From contig SXQI01000074.1 in assembly GCA_005793025.1 (NCBI GenBank), positions 1 to 58,430 of the forward strand: a DNA stretch of 58,430 nt, in the 5' to 3' direction. The notes below the pieces were generated by a model. The model did no database searches, was not told the DNA's origin, and saw only the letters and a program-made list of their open reading frames with translations. The stretch is from Verrucomicrobiales bacterium. GTDB lineage: Bacteria > Verrucomicrobiota > Verrucomicrobiia > Limisphaerales > SXQI01. The translations under genes were made by a program, and so were the position numbers. Shown here in pieces: positions 25,283 to 34,299 of the stretch (positions within the stretch are counted from its first letter, which is position 1; the number at the start of each line of letters is the position of its first letter).

Positions 25283-26017
25283 ATGCAATTAACTCAAAGT
25301 TTGTACGCGTGGACCGCGTGCCTAATCACAGCTTCGTTCTGGGTTCCCGTGGTTCAGGCGGAGAGTTTGCTTACAGTAGGGGCGACTCCATTCAATCTGG
25401 TATACAATTCTGCAACCGCAGGAGCGTTAGAAAAAGACCGTTTTATTTTCAGCGACCCGAACGCTTGGCGTGTCCAGAAAGAGAATAATTCCTCCACACT
25501 GGAATTGACGAATCAGAGCAAATACACCCCCCTTGTTCGGTCACCCATTAACATCGCCGTCCTTTCAAACCAAGCGGTCGGATCTTTTACTCTGGAAGCC
25601 GAGCTACTACAGACGAGCCGGGAATACGGGCATCGGGATCTTTGCATCTTTTTTGGCATCAAATCTCCGACGGAATTTTATTATCTCCATCTGGCAACCG
25701 CAGCCGATAATAACGCCCATAATATATTCCTCGTGAACAAAAAGCCTCGAACCAATATCGCAATCGAAACGACCAAGGGAGTCGAGTGGGGGCAGAATAT
25801 TTGGCACAAAGTCAAAGTAGAACGTCGGGTCGAGGACGGTTCAATCGCGGTGTTTTTCGACGACATGAGCAAGCCGATCATGAGGGCGAAGGATCAAACA
25901 TTCACCAAGGGCTTGATCGGGTTCGGTTCGTTTGATGACACAGGGATATTTCGCAATATTCGACTGTCCTCAGATAAATCCGACAAGGCTCAATTCAGTT
26001 TTTCGATCGCTCGTTAG
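25283..26017 (+). CDS. Secreted concanavalin/LamG-like beta-sandwich protein
   Basis: This 244-residue protein starts at the ATG one base after the preceding stop. A signal peptide (about 1-26, ITASFWVPVVQA) is followed by a single beta-sandwich resembling DUF1080/LamG-type folds: FTLEAELLQTSREYGHRDLCIFFG, FYYLHLATAADNNAHNIFLVN, and KVKVERRVEDGSIAVFFDD. These are typical of secreted glycan-binding or keto-glycoside hydrolase-related proteins. No catalytic motif is recognised, so binding is as likely as hydrolysis. Adjacency to a Tat oxidoreductase suggests joint work on an extracytoplasmic sugar. Confidence 0.7.
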   Translation: MQLTQSLYAWTACLITASFWVPVVQAESLLTVGATPFNLVYNSATAGALEKDRFIFSDPNAWRVQKENNSSTLELTNQSKYTPLVRSPINIAVLSNQAVGSFTLEAELLQTSREYGHRDLCIFFGIKSPTEFYYLHLATAADNNAHNIFLVNKKPRTNIAIETTKGVEWGQNIWHKVKVERRVEDGSIAVFFDDMSKPIMRAKDQTFTKGLIGFGSFDDTGIFRNIRLSSDKSDKAQFSFSIAR

Positions 26018-26039
26018 GTTTCCTAGGTTTACGCTCACT

Positions 26040-26954
26040 ATGACCGTTTCCACCTCCTTAGCTCCTGAATTGTCGGGTATTTTTGCTGCGATTTGGACCC
26101 CAACGGATGACCATGGGATACCAATCGAGTCAGCCCTGAAAATTCACCTCGAATTGTTAGAAAAGGCCGGAGTTGTTGGGGTTCTTGCGCTCGGCAGTAC
26201 GGGGAATTTTGCTAGGATGGAGGTTTCGGATCGGAAGCGAACATTGGAACTCATCATTAAGCATCGAGGATCCCTCAAGGTATTGGCGAACATCAGTGAT
26301 ATTCGCCAAGGTTCAATCCTCGCCCTCGGGAAACATGCACGTGAAGAAGGAGCGGTGGGAGTGTCCCTCATGCCCCCTTGGTTTTATCCATCGGTAGATC
26401 AGGATTTATCGGAATTTTTCGTACGCCTAGGAGAGCGATTGCAGCAGCCCATTGTCCTCTACAACTTTCCGGAACTAACAGGAAAGCGACTCACACCCGA
26501 AGTGATCGACGGGGTGGCTTCGAGGGTTCCGGTTGCTGGACTTAAACAGAGTGGGGATGCCTTTGAGAGGCACGTGGAGGTGATAGCTTGCGCGCAGTCT
26601 CATGGTTTTCCAGTGCTTACAGGTTGGGATTCTCGCGTAGGGGATGCTTTAATGTTAGGGGCAACCGGCTGTATCGGCGGATTGACGAACATCGTGCCAG
26701 AACTTCTCGTGGCGGTAGATCGTGCTTACAGGCAGGGGAATATTGGCAGTGCAGCGCAGGCTTCAAGTCGGTTGCTTGAGCTAGGTCAAGCCTGTTCGGC
26801 ATTACCATTTCCGATCAACATGGCGGCTGGCATGGAGGCGCGAGGGCTTGAAATCGGCGTTCGTAAATCGGATTATTCGAAATCAACGGAAGTTGCCTAT
26901 CACCAAATGTTCCTTCGTTTTAAGGAACTCTTCACCCAGTGGAATTTGATTTAA
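26040..26954 (+). CDS. DapA/NanA-family lyase (dihydrodipicolinate synthase-like)
   Basis: This 304-residue class I aldolase of the DHDPS/N-acetylneuraminate lyase family forms a Schiff base with its substrate's keto group. The glycine loop is LALGSTGNFARM (TGN instead of the GTTGE of DapA), the conserved Tyr is in IVLYNFPELTG, and the Schiff lysine in VAGLKQSGD. The TGN loop and context argue for a sugar-acid or keto-acid lyase or dehydratase rather than lysine synthesis. I start at ATG 26040; a longer frame is open upstream within the preceding gene. It is followed after four bases by an MFS carrier, forming a likely uptake and cleavage pair. Confidence 0.85.
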   Translation: MTVSTSLAPELSGIFAAIWTPTDDHGIPIESALKIHLELLEKAGVVGVLALGSTGNFARMEVSDRKRTLELIIKHRGSLKVLANISDIRQGSILALGKHAREEGAVGVSLMPPWFYPSVDQDLSEFFVRLGERLQQPIVLYNFPELTGKRLTPEVIDGVASRVPVAGLKQSGDAFERHVEVIACAQSHGFPVLTGWDSRVGDALMLGATGCIGGLTNIVPELLVAVDRAYRQGNIGSAAQASSRLLELGQACSALPFPINMAAGMEARGLEIGVRKSDYSKSTEVAYHQMFLRFKELFTQWNLI

Positions 26955-26958
26955 TCCT

Positions 26959-28248
26959 ATGAAATCCCGAGATTCCTCCAGTTCTTATCGATGGTGGGTT
27001 GTTGGGATGCTTTGGATGGTTTGTTTTTTTAATTACGCTGACAGGCAGGCAGTATTCGCTGTTTTTCCGAAATTGGAGGAAGAGTTTGGTTTTTCCAAAG
27101 CACAACTTGGACTCATCGGTTCGTCGTTCATGTGGGTTTATGCAGCGGGAGCACCATTTGCTGGATGGGTGGCAGACCGTGTGTCCCGGAAAAAGCTGAT
27201 CTTGGGAGGCTGCATCTTCTGGAGCCTTGTAACTTTGATGACGGCTCATTGTTCCCGTCTTTGGCATTTTGTTGTCGTTCGTTCGCTGGAAGGGTTTGGT
27301 GAAACTTTTTATTTTCCAGCATCTATGTCCTTGCTCAGCAGCTACCATGGAAAAAATACACGATCAAGGGCGATGGGATTCCACCAATCGGGAGTGTATG
27401 TGGGAACAATTCTCGGGAGTTGGATTGGCGCAATTTTTGCAGCAACCATTGGTTGGCGATATGGCTTCTACCTATTCGGCGGATTGGGAACGATCTTAGC
27501 GATCGTGCTCCTCAAAACATTGCGAGAACCCGGTCGGGTTGGTCCGGATGCTACGAGACCGGATGGAACTAATGCCGCGACCCCTCCGCCACTCGGATTT
27601 CGAAAAGTTTTTGCAATGCTTTTGGCCCGGCCTGCGAGCCTTTACGTGATGTTGGCATTCGTGTGTGCGAATTTTGTCGCAACCATTTTCCTGACTTGGA
27701 CGCCAACTTTTTTGGTTCAGAAGTTTCATTTTAAATTAGCTGCAGCGGGCTTGAGTGGAACTTTATTTATTCATTTGGCTAGCGCGGCGATTGTTCCATT
27801 CGGAGGTTGGTTAGCAGATCATCTTGCAATTAAACGAAATGGTGGCCGACTTTTGGTGCAGATTGGGGGCCTGTTTGTTGGATCCGTTTTCGTCTGGGGT
27901 GTGGGCCGAGCCAGTGATGTTTCTTGGCTGGTGGTCGCGATGGTAGGATTCGGAATCTGCAAAGGGTTTTACGACGCGAATATTTTCGCGGGTCTGTATG
28001 ATTTTGTGCAACCTGAAGCGCGTGCTACAGCAGCGGGTTTGATGAATACCGTGGGTTGGGGAGGAGGGGCTATGGGTCCGTTAGCAGTGGGCTGGTACAC
28101 CGGCGGAGGAAGTGAGGCGGCTCAAATGGAACGGATGAGTCAAGCGATTGGAATTTGTGCCTTCATCTACATTCTCGGAGCTCTACTGCTTTGGTACGCA
28201 TTTCGAATTGAGAAGAAATTAGGCAACCCCGTCGAGTCCACTGTTTAG
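26959..28248 (+). CDS. MFS transporter, ACS/hexuronate-type
   Basis: This 429-residue carrier has twelve membrane segments. The opening MLWMVCFFNYADRQAVFAVFP is close to the NYxDR motif of anion:cation symporters for hexuronates, glucarate and sialic acid. The loop 2-3 motif is GWVADRVSRKKLIL, and GFGETFYFPASMSLLS follows in helix 4 to 5. It probably imports a sugar acid with protons. It closes the cluster oxidoreductase-lectin-lyase-carrier, and ends overlapping by four bases the end of the convergent batD gene. Substrate is inferred from cluster and motif only. Confidence 0.87.
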   Translation: MKSRDSSSSYRWWVVGMLWMVCFFNYADRQAVFAVFPKLEEEFGFSKAQLGLIGSSFMWVYAAGAPFAGWVADRVSRKKLILGGCIFWSLVTLMTAHCSRLWHFVVVRSLEGFGETFYFPASMSLLSSYHGKNTRSRAMGFHQSGVYVGTILGSWIGAIFAATIGWRYGFYLFGGLGTILAIVLLKTLREPGRVGPDATRPDGTNAATPPPLGFRKVFAMLLARPASLYVMLAFVCANFVATIFLTWTPTFLVQKFHFKLAAAGLSGTLFIHLASAAIVPFGGWLADHLAIKRNGGRLLVQIGGLFVGSVFVWGVGRASDVSWLVVAMVGFGICKGFYDANIFAGLYDFVQPEARATAAGLMNTVGWGGGAMGPLAVGWYTGGGSEAAQMERMSQAIGICAFIYILGALLLWYAFRIEKKLGNPVESTV

Positions 28249-30794
28249 GGTAGGATCGCCACGTCAGTCTTCTTCACCCATCCAACTCGGTTCCCAGCGT
28301 CAGCAACATGGAACCATTGCTCACGATTCTCTAGTAACTTTAACTCGGTTCCATCTCGTGCCGTGAACGCGGGTTTGGATTCATCAACGGGGCCATATTT
28401 AGCAGCAGCTTCTTTCACTACTACCACAACCCGTGTGTTTCTCACAGTGGTCGAAAGGATCAATAATACTGAAGCAATCGTGAAAAATGTCACCGCGAGA
28501 TAAAGCGGAAGCGACCGATGATTGAGCTTCGAACCTTTTCTATAGATAAGCACTCCGAAAAGAACGCCATTGCCTGCCCAAAAAAGTAAAGCCACCTCAT
28601 TGGGATTGAAGGATGAAGCGAGAGTTTCGGCGATAGTGTCCGGTGGTCGCGTGATTCGCTGGCGCAAAAACTTAAGGTTTGTTTTGATGTCGGAGTCGTG
28701 CGGAGTGAGTTGTGCCGCTTCTGCCAAGGAAAGGATCGCTAACCCTTGTCGACCGCTTTTCCATGCGGCGTTTGCAAGGTTGAACAACAATGCAGGGGAT
28801 GCTCCATTGGTTCGAATGTTTTGATATTGTTGGAAGGATTGTTGAATGTTTCCTTGTTCGTAGCTTCGATTCGCTTCAGCAAACTGCGCCGTTAATGGAC
28901 TTTGATCAGCGATCACTGGGATTGTAACTCCAAGCATCCAAAACAATAAGAGCGAGCTCAGGCTAGATGTGGTACCATGTTTTTTTCCGGGTGTGGTGCC
29001 AAATATAGATTCCAAGCGCGACAATACCTCAGAGAGGGATCCTTCGTTTCTCGATCCTGCATAACGCGCAAGATTACAAAGATGAAAAAGTTCCTTCAGC
29101 TCGGTTTGAACCTGCGTTTCCTCGTCAAGTCGGATGCGCGGGTTTTCCAAGGTCGTTTCTGTGATGGATTGACTAGGAAGATCCAAGAGATCACCAATGT
29201 GTTCCTGCAGTAGTCGGAAAGCTTGAGTATAAAAACGTATGTGATCCAGCTCTTCAGCAGCACCTCGAAGTTCGATCAGCCCGCCTTGGATCAACAATTG
29301 GGTGCGACGTTTGCGCTGGAACCGTGGGTCGTTGCGTTGTTGCTCCTTTTTATTGAACCAAATGAAGAAACCTAGCCAAGCTAAACAAGGGAGCGTGGTT
29401 GAAGCCCAGAACCAAGGCTGATCAATGAGTAAGGGACGAACCACACTAATTCTACCGAGATCAGGTTTGATATGCTTCAAATCCGATGCGACAGGTTGAA
29501 CAGCCTCGTCCGATCTGGATTGAACAACCGTAGCCTGTGCAGTGGGTTGGCCTGAAGGAACCACCGTGATGGCGATGCTCGAATTCGTCATTGTCACGTA
29601 GCTCCGTCGCTCGGGATCAAAATAACTAAATCGGATTTCGGGAACACTTCTGGCCTCAACTCCCTCAGGAATGACGACCTGTTCGAATGATTTCACCCCC
29701 TCGATTCCAAGTGTGTCCGAGATTTGAATACTACTAGTTGCTGGATAACTTTTGAAGTGTTCCCATGATAACTTAGGTAACGCCATGGAATCGAGTGACC
29801 CCTTGCCTTGAATGTCGATTTTAAGAGTGATCGGGTCTCCAACGGCGAGTGCCACTGGGCCTGCCTTAACTTGCATGGAGAATTGACCGATTGCACCAAG
29901 AAATCCAATTCCCGGAGGAGCTACTGGTAAGGGAAGGACATTGATGGTGACTGTGTCGCTGAGGATAGTGATCTCTTGATAATTGGCTCCACCTCCAAAA
30001 AATTCAGCAATCGGATCATTTGCAGCCCGGCGACCACTCTGGCGCACTTCGATCCCAAATTCTACAGGCCCAAAATTAATCCTTCCAACTTTGGTTGGAG
30101 TGATGGCGACTTTGTAAATCAACATATTGTAGATCATATTGTTGATTTGAACCTTGCTCTGGGTGGGAGGAAGAATCTTATTCACAACGAACCCATCGCC
30201 TTTGATCTGAGGACCTTGTAAATTACGCCCTTCCGTGACGAAAAATTGAAGTTCCGCCGGGATTATTTCCCCCAGAAAGATTTCTTTTTTGGTGATGGCA
30301 ACCCTGGCAAAAGCAAGCTGTCCATTCGCATTGATTGGTTCTCCTTTTGTCACCGTGAGGGTCACGGGTTGGGTTGAGAGAACCTTGTTTTCAGCGCGAA
30401 TACTGATTGCAGGGATTGTGTAAATGCCTTCTCTTGCAGCCGTGATGCTGAAAGCGAAAATATGGCTGTGGTTACTCCGGCCGTTGACAATCGACATCCT
30501 CTGACTTGTTCCAGCAGGCCGAAATGTCAAACCGGCCACCTGAGGAAGACTAGGGTTACTCTTAGGATCGTCATCTTGGAGGGTAGCCTGGAGGGACGCT
30601 GTCTCGCCAACCGAGATTTGGGATCTCTCCAACGTTGCTTGAAAAGTTCCGGCAAAAAGATTTAACGAAAACCAACACGTTGCAAAGATCCGAAAAATCC
30701 AAACATAATTCCCATACGTAGTAGGCAATTGATACTGTTTTTTTAAATGTCGACAGATCACAGTGGCGTCTAAACACATCGGATAACTTTTCAC
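28245..30794 (-). CDS. batD: BatD-BatE fusion protein
   Basis: This 849-residue envelope protein joins two Bat functions. Residues to about 600 are BatD: a signal segment (about 30-49), Ig-like repeats (ATLERSQISVGETASLQ; FARVAITKKEIFLGEIIPAEL; VALAVGDPITLKIDIQGKGSL) and a membrane helix near 464-481. From about 610 a second signal-like helix (LLLFWMLGVTIPVIA) leads into TPR units (EANRSYEQGNIQQSF; LFNLANAAWKSGRQG), two more helices (735-751, 764-782) and a C-terminal SH3-like domain, which is BatE. No frame break separates them. Start is uncertain: GTG 30794 overlaps the preceding stop in GTGA, with TTG 30797 and ATG 30779 alternatives. It is the last gene of the operon. Confidence 0.85.
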   Translation of the reverse strand: MKSYPMCLDATVICRHLKKQYQLPTTYGNYVWIFRIFATCWFSLNLFAGTFQATLERSQISVGETASLQATLQDDDPKSNPSLPQVAGLTFRPAGTSQRMSIVNGRSNHSHIFAFSITAAREGIYTIPAISIRAENKVLSTQPVTLTVTKGEPINANGQLAFARVAITKKEIFLGEIIPAELQFFVTEGRNLQGPQIKGDGFVVNKILPPTQSKVQINNMIYNMLIYKVAITPTKVGRINFGPVEFGIEVRQSGRRAANDPIAEFFGGGANYQEITILSDTVTINVLPLPVAPPGIGFLGAIGQFSMQVKAGPVALAVGDPITLKIDIQGKGSLDSMALPKLSWEHFKSYPATSSIQISDTLGIEGVKSFEQVVIPEGVEARSVPEIRFSYFDPERRSYVTMTNSSIAITVVPSGQPTAQATVVQSRSDEAVQPVASDLKHIKPDLGRISVVRPLLIDQPWFWASTTLPCLAWLGFFIWFNKKEQQRNDPRFQRKRRTQLLIQGGLIELRGAAEELDHIRFYTQAFRLLQEHIGDLLDLPSQSITETTLENPRIRLDEETQVQTELKELFHLCNLARYAGSRNEGSLSEVLSRLESIFGTTPGKKHGTTSSLSSLLLFWMLGVTIPVIADQSPLTAQFAEANRSYEQGNIQQSFQQYQNIRTNGASPALLFNLANAAWKSGRQGLAILSLAEAAQLTPHDSDIKTNLKFLRQRITRPPDTIAETLASSFNPNEVALLFWAGNGVLFGVLIYRKGSKLNHRSLPLYLAVTFFTIASVLLILSTTVRNTRVVVVVKEAAAKYGPVDESKPAFTARDGTELKLLENREQWFHVADAGNRVGWVKKTDVAILP

Positions 30795-32719
30795 CAATCC
30801 TTAAAGATTCGATCTCGAGGTCCCTTTTTGTCGTCTTTGGATGGGAGAAAAATCATTGCTTTTTCTTCGCCCTTTTGAGCTTCCAACATCTGACGAGCCT
30901 GCTTTGGTGTCATTCGACCTAATTGGGCCGATTTCGCGTCCTCGGCTTGCTCGGCCTCCTTTTGAGCCTCCTGTTCACCGTTGTCAGGACTTGGCTCTCC
31001 TTCTCCTTGTTGTTGATCCTTCCCGGCTTGGTTTGGATCCTCTTTCTCGTTCCCTTGGGGATCCTTGGACTGTGAGGGATCCTCGCCCTTCTTAGGTTCT
31101 GGCTTTTCTTCTGATGATTTGTCGTCCTTCGACTCGGAGGATTCTTTGTCTTTGTCGTCCTTTGATTTGTTATCAGGCTCGCCCTCTGAATCTTTATTAT
31201 CCTTATCCTTCTGATCCTGAGGTTGCTTATCCTTGGAGGATTCTTTTTGTTGTTTTTTGAGTTCCTCCAATCGTTGACGGACGAGGTTCAAATTGTGTTC
31301 TGCATCCTTATCCTTGGGTTCTAGATTCAACGCTTTTTCGAAATGCTGAAGTGATCGTTCCCACTGTTCCTGCTTTTGTTTTGCGTCCGATTCGCTCTCA
31401 CCTAAGCGAAATTCGGAGTTTCCCAGATTATAATAAGCGTGTTGTTGAAGGCTCTTTTCCTTCGCAGATAGAGCAGCCTCAAAGCGCTGCGCGGCTTTGG
31501 CGTAATCCTCATCCGCGTAGGCACTGCTTCCAGAGTTGTATTGGAGACGAGGATCATCAGGACGGCCTGACAACAAGCGGTCGTATTCTTCTCGTGCTTT
31601 ATTATACTCCCCGCGCTCAAAATCTCGTTTTGCTTTGTTTGCCGAAGCGAGAGCAGGTTGGGAAGATAATATCAACAACGCGAGAACCGCTGAAACTCCC
31701 GCCAACTGTTTGCGGATCCGAAAACCGGACTCGACCCAAAAAACCTCAAGAATCATCGCGAGGATCCCAAGTGCTAACGGCCATCGAAATCTATCATGCA
31801 TTTTTTTGACTTTTTTGCTCGAAAAATCAGAGGTCGGTAGCGGCTTCAAACCTTGTTCGTAAAGCACATCCATTGCTTTATTCTCACGTAAGGAAATATA
31901 AAAGCCTCCAGTATTACTAGCAAGTTCGCGCAGAATTGATTCGTTTAGGGCGGATTTTACAACGTTTCCCTGATCATCTTTCACAAAGGATTCCTTTCCT
32001 TGGGCATCCTTGACGCGCAGCAATTCACCAGCGGGGGTACCAACCCCTACCGTAAAAATTTTTAACCCCGCCTTAGAAGCATTCTTGGAGGCGGCCTCGA
32101 TGCCTTCCTCATGGTCCTCTCCATCGGTCAGGATGATCAACACTTTATGGTTATCGCCGCTATCATTTTTAAACGTGCTCAAGGCTGCGTCGATGGCACC
32201 CGTCAACGCGGTTCCACCCTGAGGTATTATTCCTGTGTCGATGATGTTGACGCTTTGTCGGAAGGCTTCTTCATCCAGAGTTAACGGGCATTGGACGAAA
32301 GCGGAGCCGGCGAAAGCAATCAATCCAAGACGATCTTGTTTTGCCAACTTCATCAAATCCATCGCCGCAAGTTTTGCGCGACTCAGTCGATTGGGTGCAA
32401 CATCGTTGGCGAGCATACTGCGTGAAGTGTCGATGGCGACAAAGATATCCCGCCCTCGTTGCGTCGCCTCCTCCCAGTTTTCACCCCACTGAGGCTGAGC
32501 AAGTGCGAGCCATAAAAATACAGAAATAATGACTACAAGAACCAATCGCCACTTTTGCCAGACAACATCTACTCCGTGGAGCATTTTGGGTAAAAGGCGA
32601 TTATCGACAAATCGGGTCAACAGTAATTGCCTGTGACGCCAAGACCAGATTAAGAAAATGGCCAAAAGCAATATTGCCAATGTTCCGATCCACAACACGG
32701 TTAGATGAGCAAATCTCAT
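30791..32719 (-). CDS. batB: BatB-BatC fusion, VWA plus TPR protein
   Basis: This 642-residue membrane protein has two N-terminal helices (about 8-26, 56-74). A von Willebrand A domain follows at about 90-290 with MIDAS residues Asp97, Ser99, Ser101, Thr170 and Asp199 (IDTSRSM, GGTALTG, LTDGED). Two helices (about 311-328, 340-357) then lead to TPR repeats (360-480) and a highly charged Lys/Asp/Glu/Gln tail (485-600), as in BatC. BatB and BatC are separate genes in Bacteroides and Leptospira. The complex is proposed to act in envelope stress or aerotolerance, with MoxR as chaperone. It starts at ATG 32719, five bases after batA. Confidence 0.9.
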   Translation of the reverse strand: MRFAHLTVLWIGTLAILLLAIFLIWSWRHRQLLLTRFVDNRLLPKMLHGVDVVWQKWRLVLVVIISVFLWLALAQPQWGENWEEATQRGRDIFVAIDTSRSMLANDVAPNRLSRAKLAAMDLMKLAKQDRLGLIAFAGSAFVQCPLTLDEEAFRQSVNIIDTGIIPQGGTALTGAIDAALSTFKNDSGDNHKVLIILTDGEDHEEGIEAASKNASKAGLKIFTVGVGTPAGELLRVKDAQGKESFVKDDQGNVVKSALNESILRELASNTGGFYISLRENKAMDVLYEQGLKPLPTSDFSSKKVKKMHDRFRWPLALGILAMILEVFWVESGFRIRKQLAGVSAVLALLILSSQPALASANKAKRDFERGEYNKAREEYDRLLSGRPDDPRLQYNSGSSAYADEDYAKAAQRFEAALSAKEKSLQQHAYYNLGNSEFRLGESESDAKQKQEQWERSLQHFEKALNLEPKDKDAEHNLNLVRQRLEELKKQQKESSKDKQPQDQKDKDNKDSEGEPDNKSKDDKDKESSESKDDKSSEEKPEPKKGEDPSQSKDPQGNEKEDPNQAGKDQQQGEGEPSPDNGEQEAQKEAEQAEDAKSAQLGRMTPKQARQMLEAQKGEEKAMIFLPSKDDKKGPRDRIFKDW

Positions 32720-32723
32720 GGAG

Positions 32724-33725
32724 TTAAGGTAGTCGGCGCCAAACGGTGTGGTTGAGGATTATTTCCAAGAGGAACACCATTAATCCAGCTAACACGAACC
32801 AAGGGAAAAGCTCATGGTATTGCTGAAATTTTTTCAACTCAGCGTCGGTTCGCTCTAATTGATCGATTTCATCATAGATATTTCGAAGAGCCGCCGTGTT
32901 GTCTGCTCGATAATACTTTGCACCAGTGCGCGTCGCGACTTTGGTTAACGTGTCCTCATCAATGTCAACTTTTTGAGTAGTTCTCGATCGTTGTCCAAAC
33001 GCGTTAACATACGGAACGTAGGCTGTGCCCCTCGTTCCCACTCCGATGGTATAAACTTTGATCTTTAGTGCTTCTGCTGCTTCTGCTGCAGCGAGCGGTG
33101 GAACTTTACCCGCATTGTTTTGACCATCGGTCATGAGAATCACAATTCTACTTTTCGATGTAAGTTCGCGCACCCGATTCACCGCCGCTGCAATTCCAGA
33201 ACCGATTGCAGTCCCATCCTCAATGGTGCCCAGCTCCAATCGATCCAAGTTTTGCAGTAAGAACTCATGGTCGAGCGTGATGGGGGCCGCGATGTAAGGC
33301 TTTCCGGCAAACGCAACCAAACCAATTCGGTCGCTTGTTCGTTTATCTACAAACTTACGGATGACATCCTTCGCAATTTCTAAACGATTCACGGGATTCC
33401 CTCGAAGCTCAAAATCCTCTGCCGCCATGCTGGTGGAAAGATCAAGGCAGATCACGATATCAATGCCGCTAGCGTTGATTTTCGCCTCGCCATCTGGGAG
33501 ACGCGGCTGTGCTGCTGCGACGATAAGGAGTGCCAAACTCACCCAGCGCAACCTCAGAAGCATCGCTCCCACGTTTGACCGATTGAGATTGGTCATGCCA
33601 CGGACGAGCTGCACAGAGGAATAAAGGAACGCTGATTCGCGACCGCGTTTACCCTTCAGCCATGCCAGCACCGGAATTGCAATCAGCGCCGTCAGGATCC
33701 AAGGATAGGCAAATGAAAGACTCAT
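32724..33725 (-). CDS. batA: BatA, VWA membrane protein
   Basis: BatA has 333 residues: two N-terminal helices (7-23, 57-72), a VWA domain (about 88-290) with an intact MIDAS (CLDLSTSM: Asp95, Ser97, Ser99; TDGQNN), and a final membrane helix (309-326). Its opening FAYPWILTALIAIPVLAWL is typical. It starts at ATG 33725, overlapping the DUF4381 stop in ATGA. Together with the BatB module it would form a pair of metal-dependent ligand-binding domains facing the periplasm. Confidence 0.92.
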   Translation of the reverse strand: MSLSFAYPWILTALIAIPVLAWLKGKRGRESAFLYSSVQLVRGMTNLNRSNVGAMLLRLRWVSLALLIVAAAQPRLPDGEAKINASGIDIVICLDLSTSMAAEDFELRGNPVNRLEIAKDVIRKFVDKRTSDRIGLVAFAGKPYIAAPITLDHEFLLQNLDRLELGTIEDGTAIGSGIAAAVNRVRELTSKSRIVILMTDGQNNAGKVPPLAAAEAAEALKIKVYTIGVGTRGTAYVPYVNAFGQRSRTTQKVDIDEDTLTKVATRTGAKYYRADNTAALRNIYDEIDQLERTDAELKKFQQYHELFPWFVLAGLMVFLLEIILNHTVWRRLP

Positions 33726-34294
33726 GGTGCTGGCTTGGTTGGAGCGACTAGCTCCAACATTTGGGTCTCATCGATGAGACGGAGTGCAGAATCCAACAAT
33801 TTCCGCAATTCGGGTTCGGTGGGTTCGTGCTTGGCAAATTTAACAAGATCACATCGTTGCAGAAAATCTTCTAAAAATCCCTTTTGGTGATGGTTTAATA
33901 ATTCTGTGGCCCTGAGTTCGTAGAGGAATTCTTCAGTGGTTCGGTCTGGGGCGTGCAATGAAAAGCGTTCCTCCAAATATACCCTCAATACTTCTGACAG
34001 AAGAGAACAGAACGCGTAGGGATCAGAAATCAAAGCCAGAGCCTGATGGAGTCGGTCTTTAGCCTTTCTGTGTGGAGGAATAACAATGACAGCTTTTACC
34101 AAGGTCTTGCGCTTTTTGCTCCACCACCAAGCCATTGCAACCACGATCAGAATGACCAGCAACCCGATCGCAATCCAAGGCCAGTCGCTCGGGATTTGTT
34201 CGAGTGGTTTCGCCGGACGCAACTCCATGGTGTTAGAGTTGTGATTCGGGCCTGAGGGTGGGACGATCAGGGCAGAATTAGTCGTGAGTGCCAT
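33722..34294 (-). CDS. DUF4381 Bat-operon membrane protein
   Basis: This 190-residue protein has a short N-terminal periplasmic part, one membrane helix (about 39-57, WPWIAIGLLVILIVVAMAWWW) and a cytoplasmic helical domain (KDRLHQALALISDPYAFCSLLSEVLRVYLEERF) matching DUF4381. Such proteins stand between DUF58 and BatA genes in moxR operons; their function is unknown. ATG 34294 is favoured over a TTG at 34303 that would overlap the DUF58 stop. The two flanking junctions are six bases and a four-base overlap. Confidence 0.8.
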   Translation of the reverse strand: MALTTNSALIVPPSGPNHNSNTMELRPAKPLEQIPSDWPWIAIGLLVILIVVAMAWWWSKKRKTLVKAVIVIPPHRKAKDRLHQALALISDPYAFCSLLSEVLRVYLEERFSLHAPDRTTEEFLYELRATELLNHHQKGFLEDFLQRCDLVKFAKHEPTEPELRKLLDSALRLIDETQMLELVAPTKPAP

Positions 34295-34299
34295 AGGGC

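Noticed and set aside
26040..26954. True dapA for lysine synthesis
   Set aside because: The glycine loop reads TGN rather than GTTGE and the neighbours are a carrier and sugar oxidoreductase, so a catabolic lyase is likelier.
31080..31260. Low-complexity repeat array in the batB-batC gene
   Set aside because: The pattern encodes the Lys/Asp/Glu/Gln-rich tail normal for BatC; it is coding, not a separate DNA repeat.
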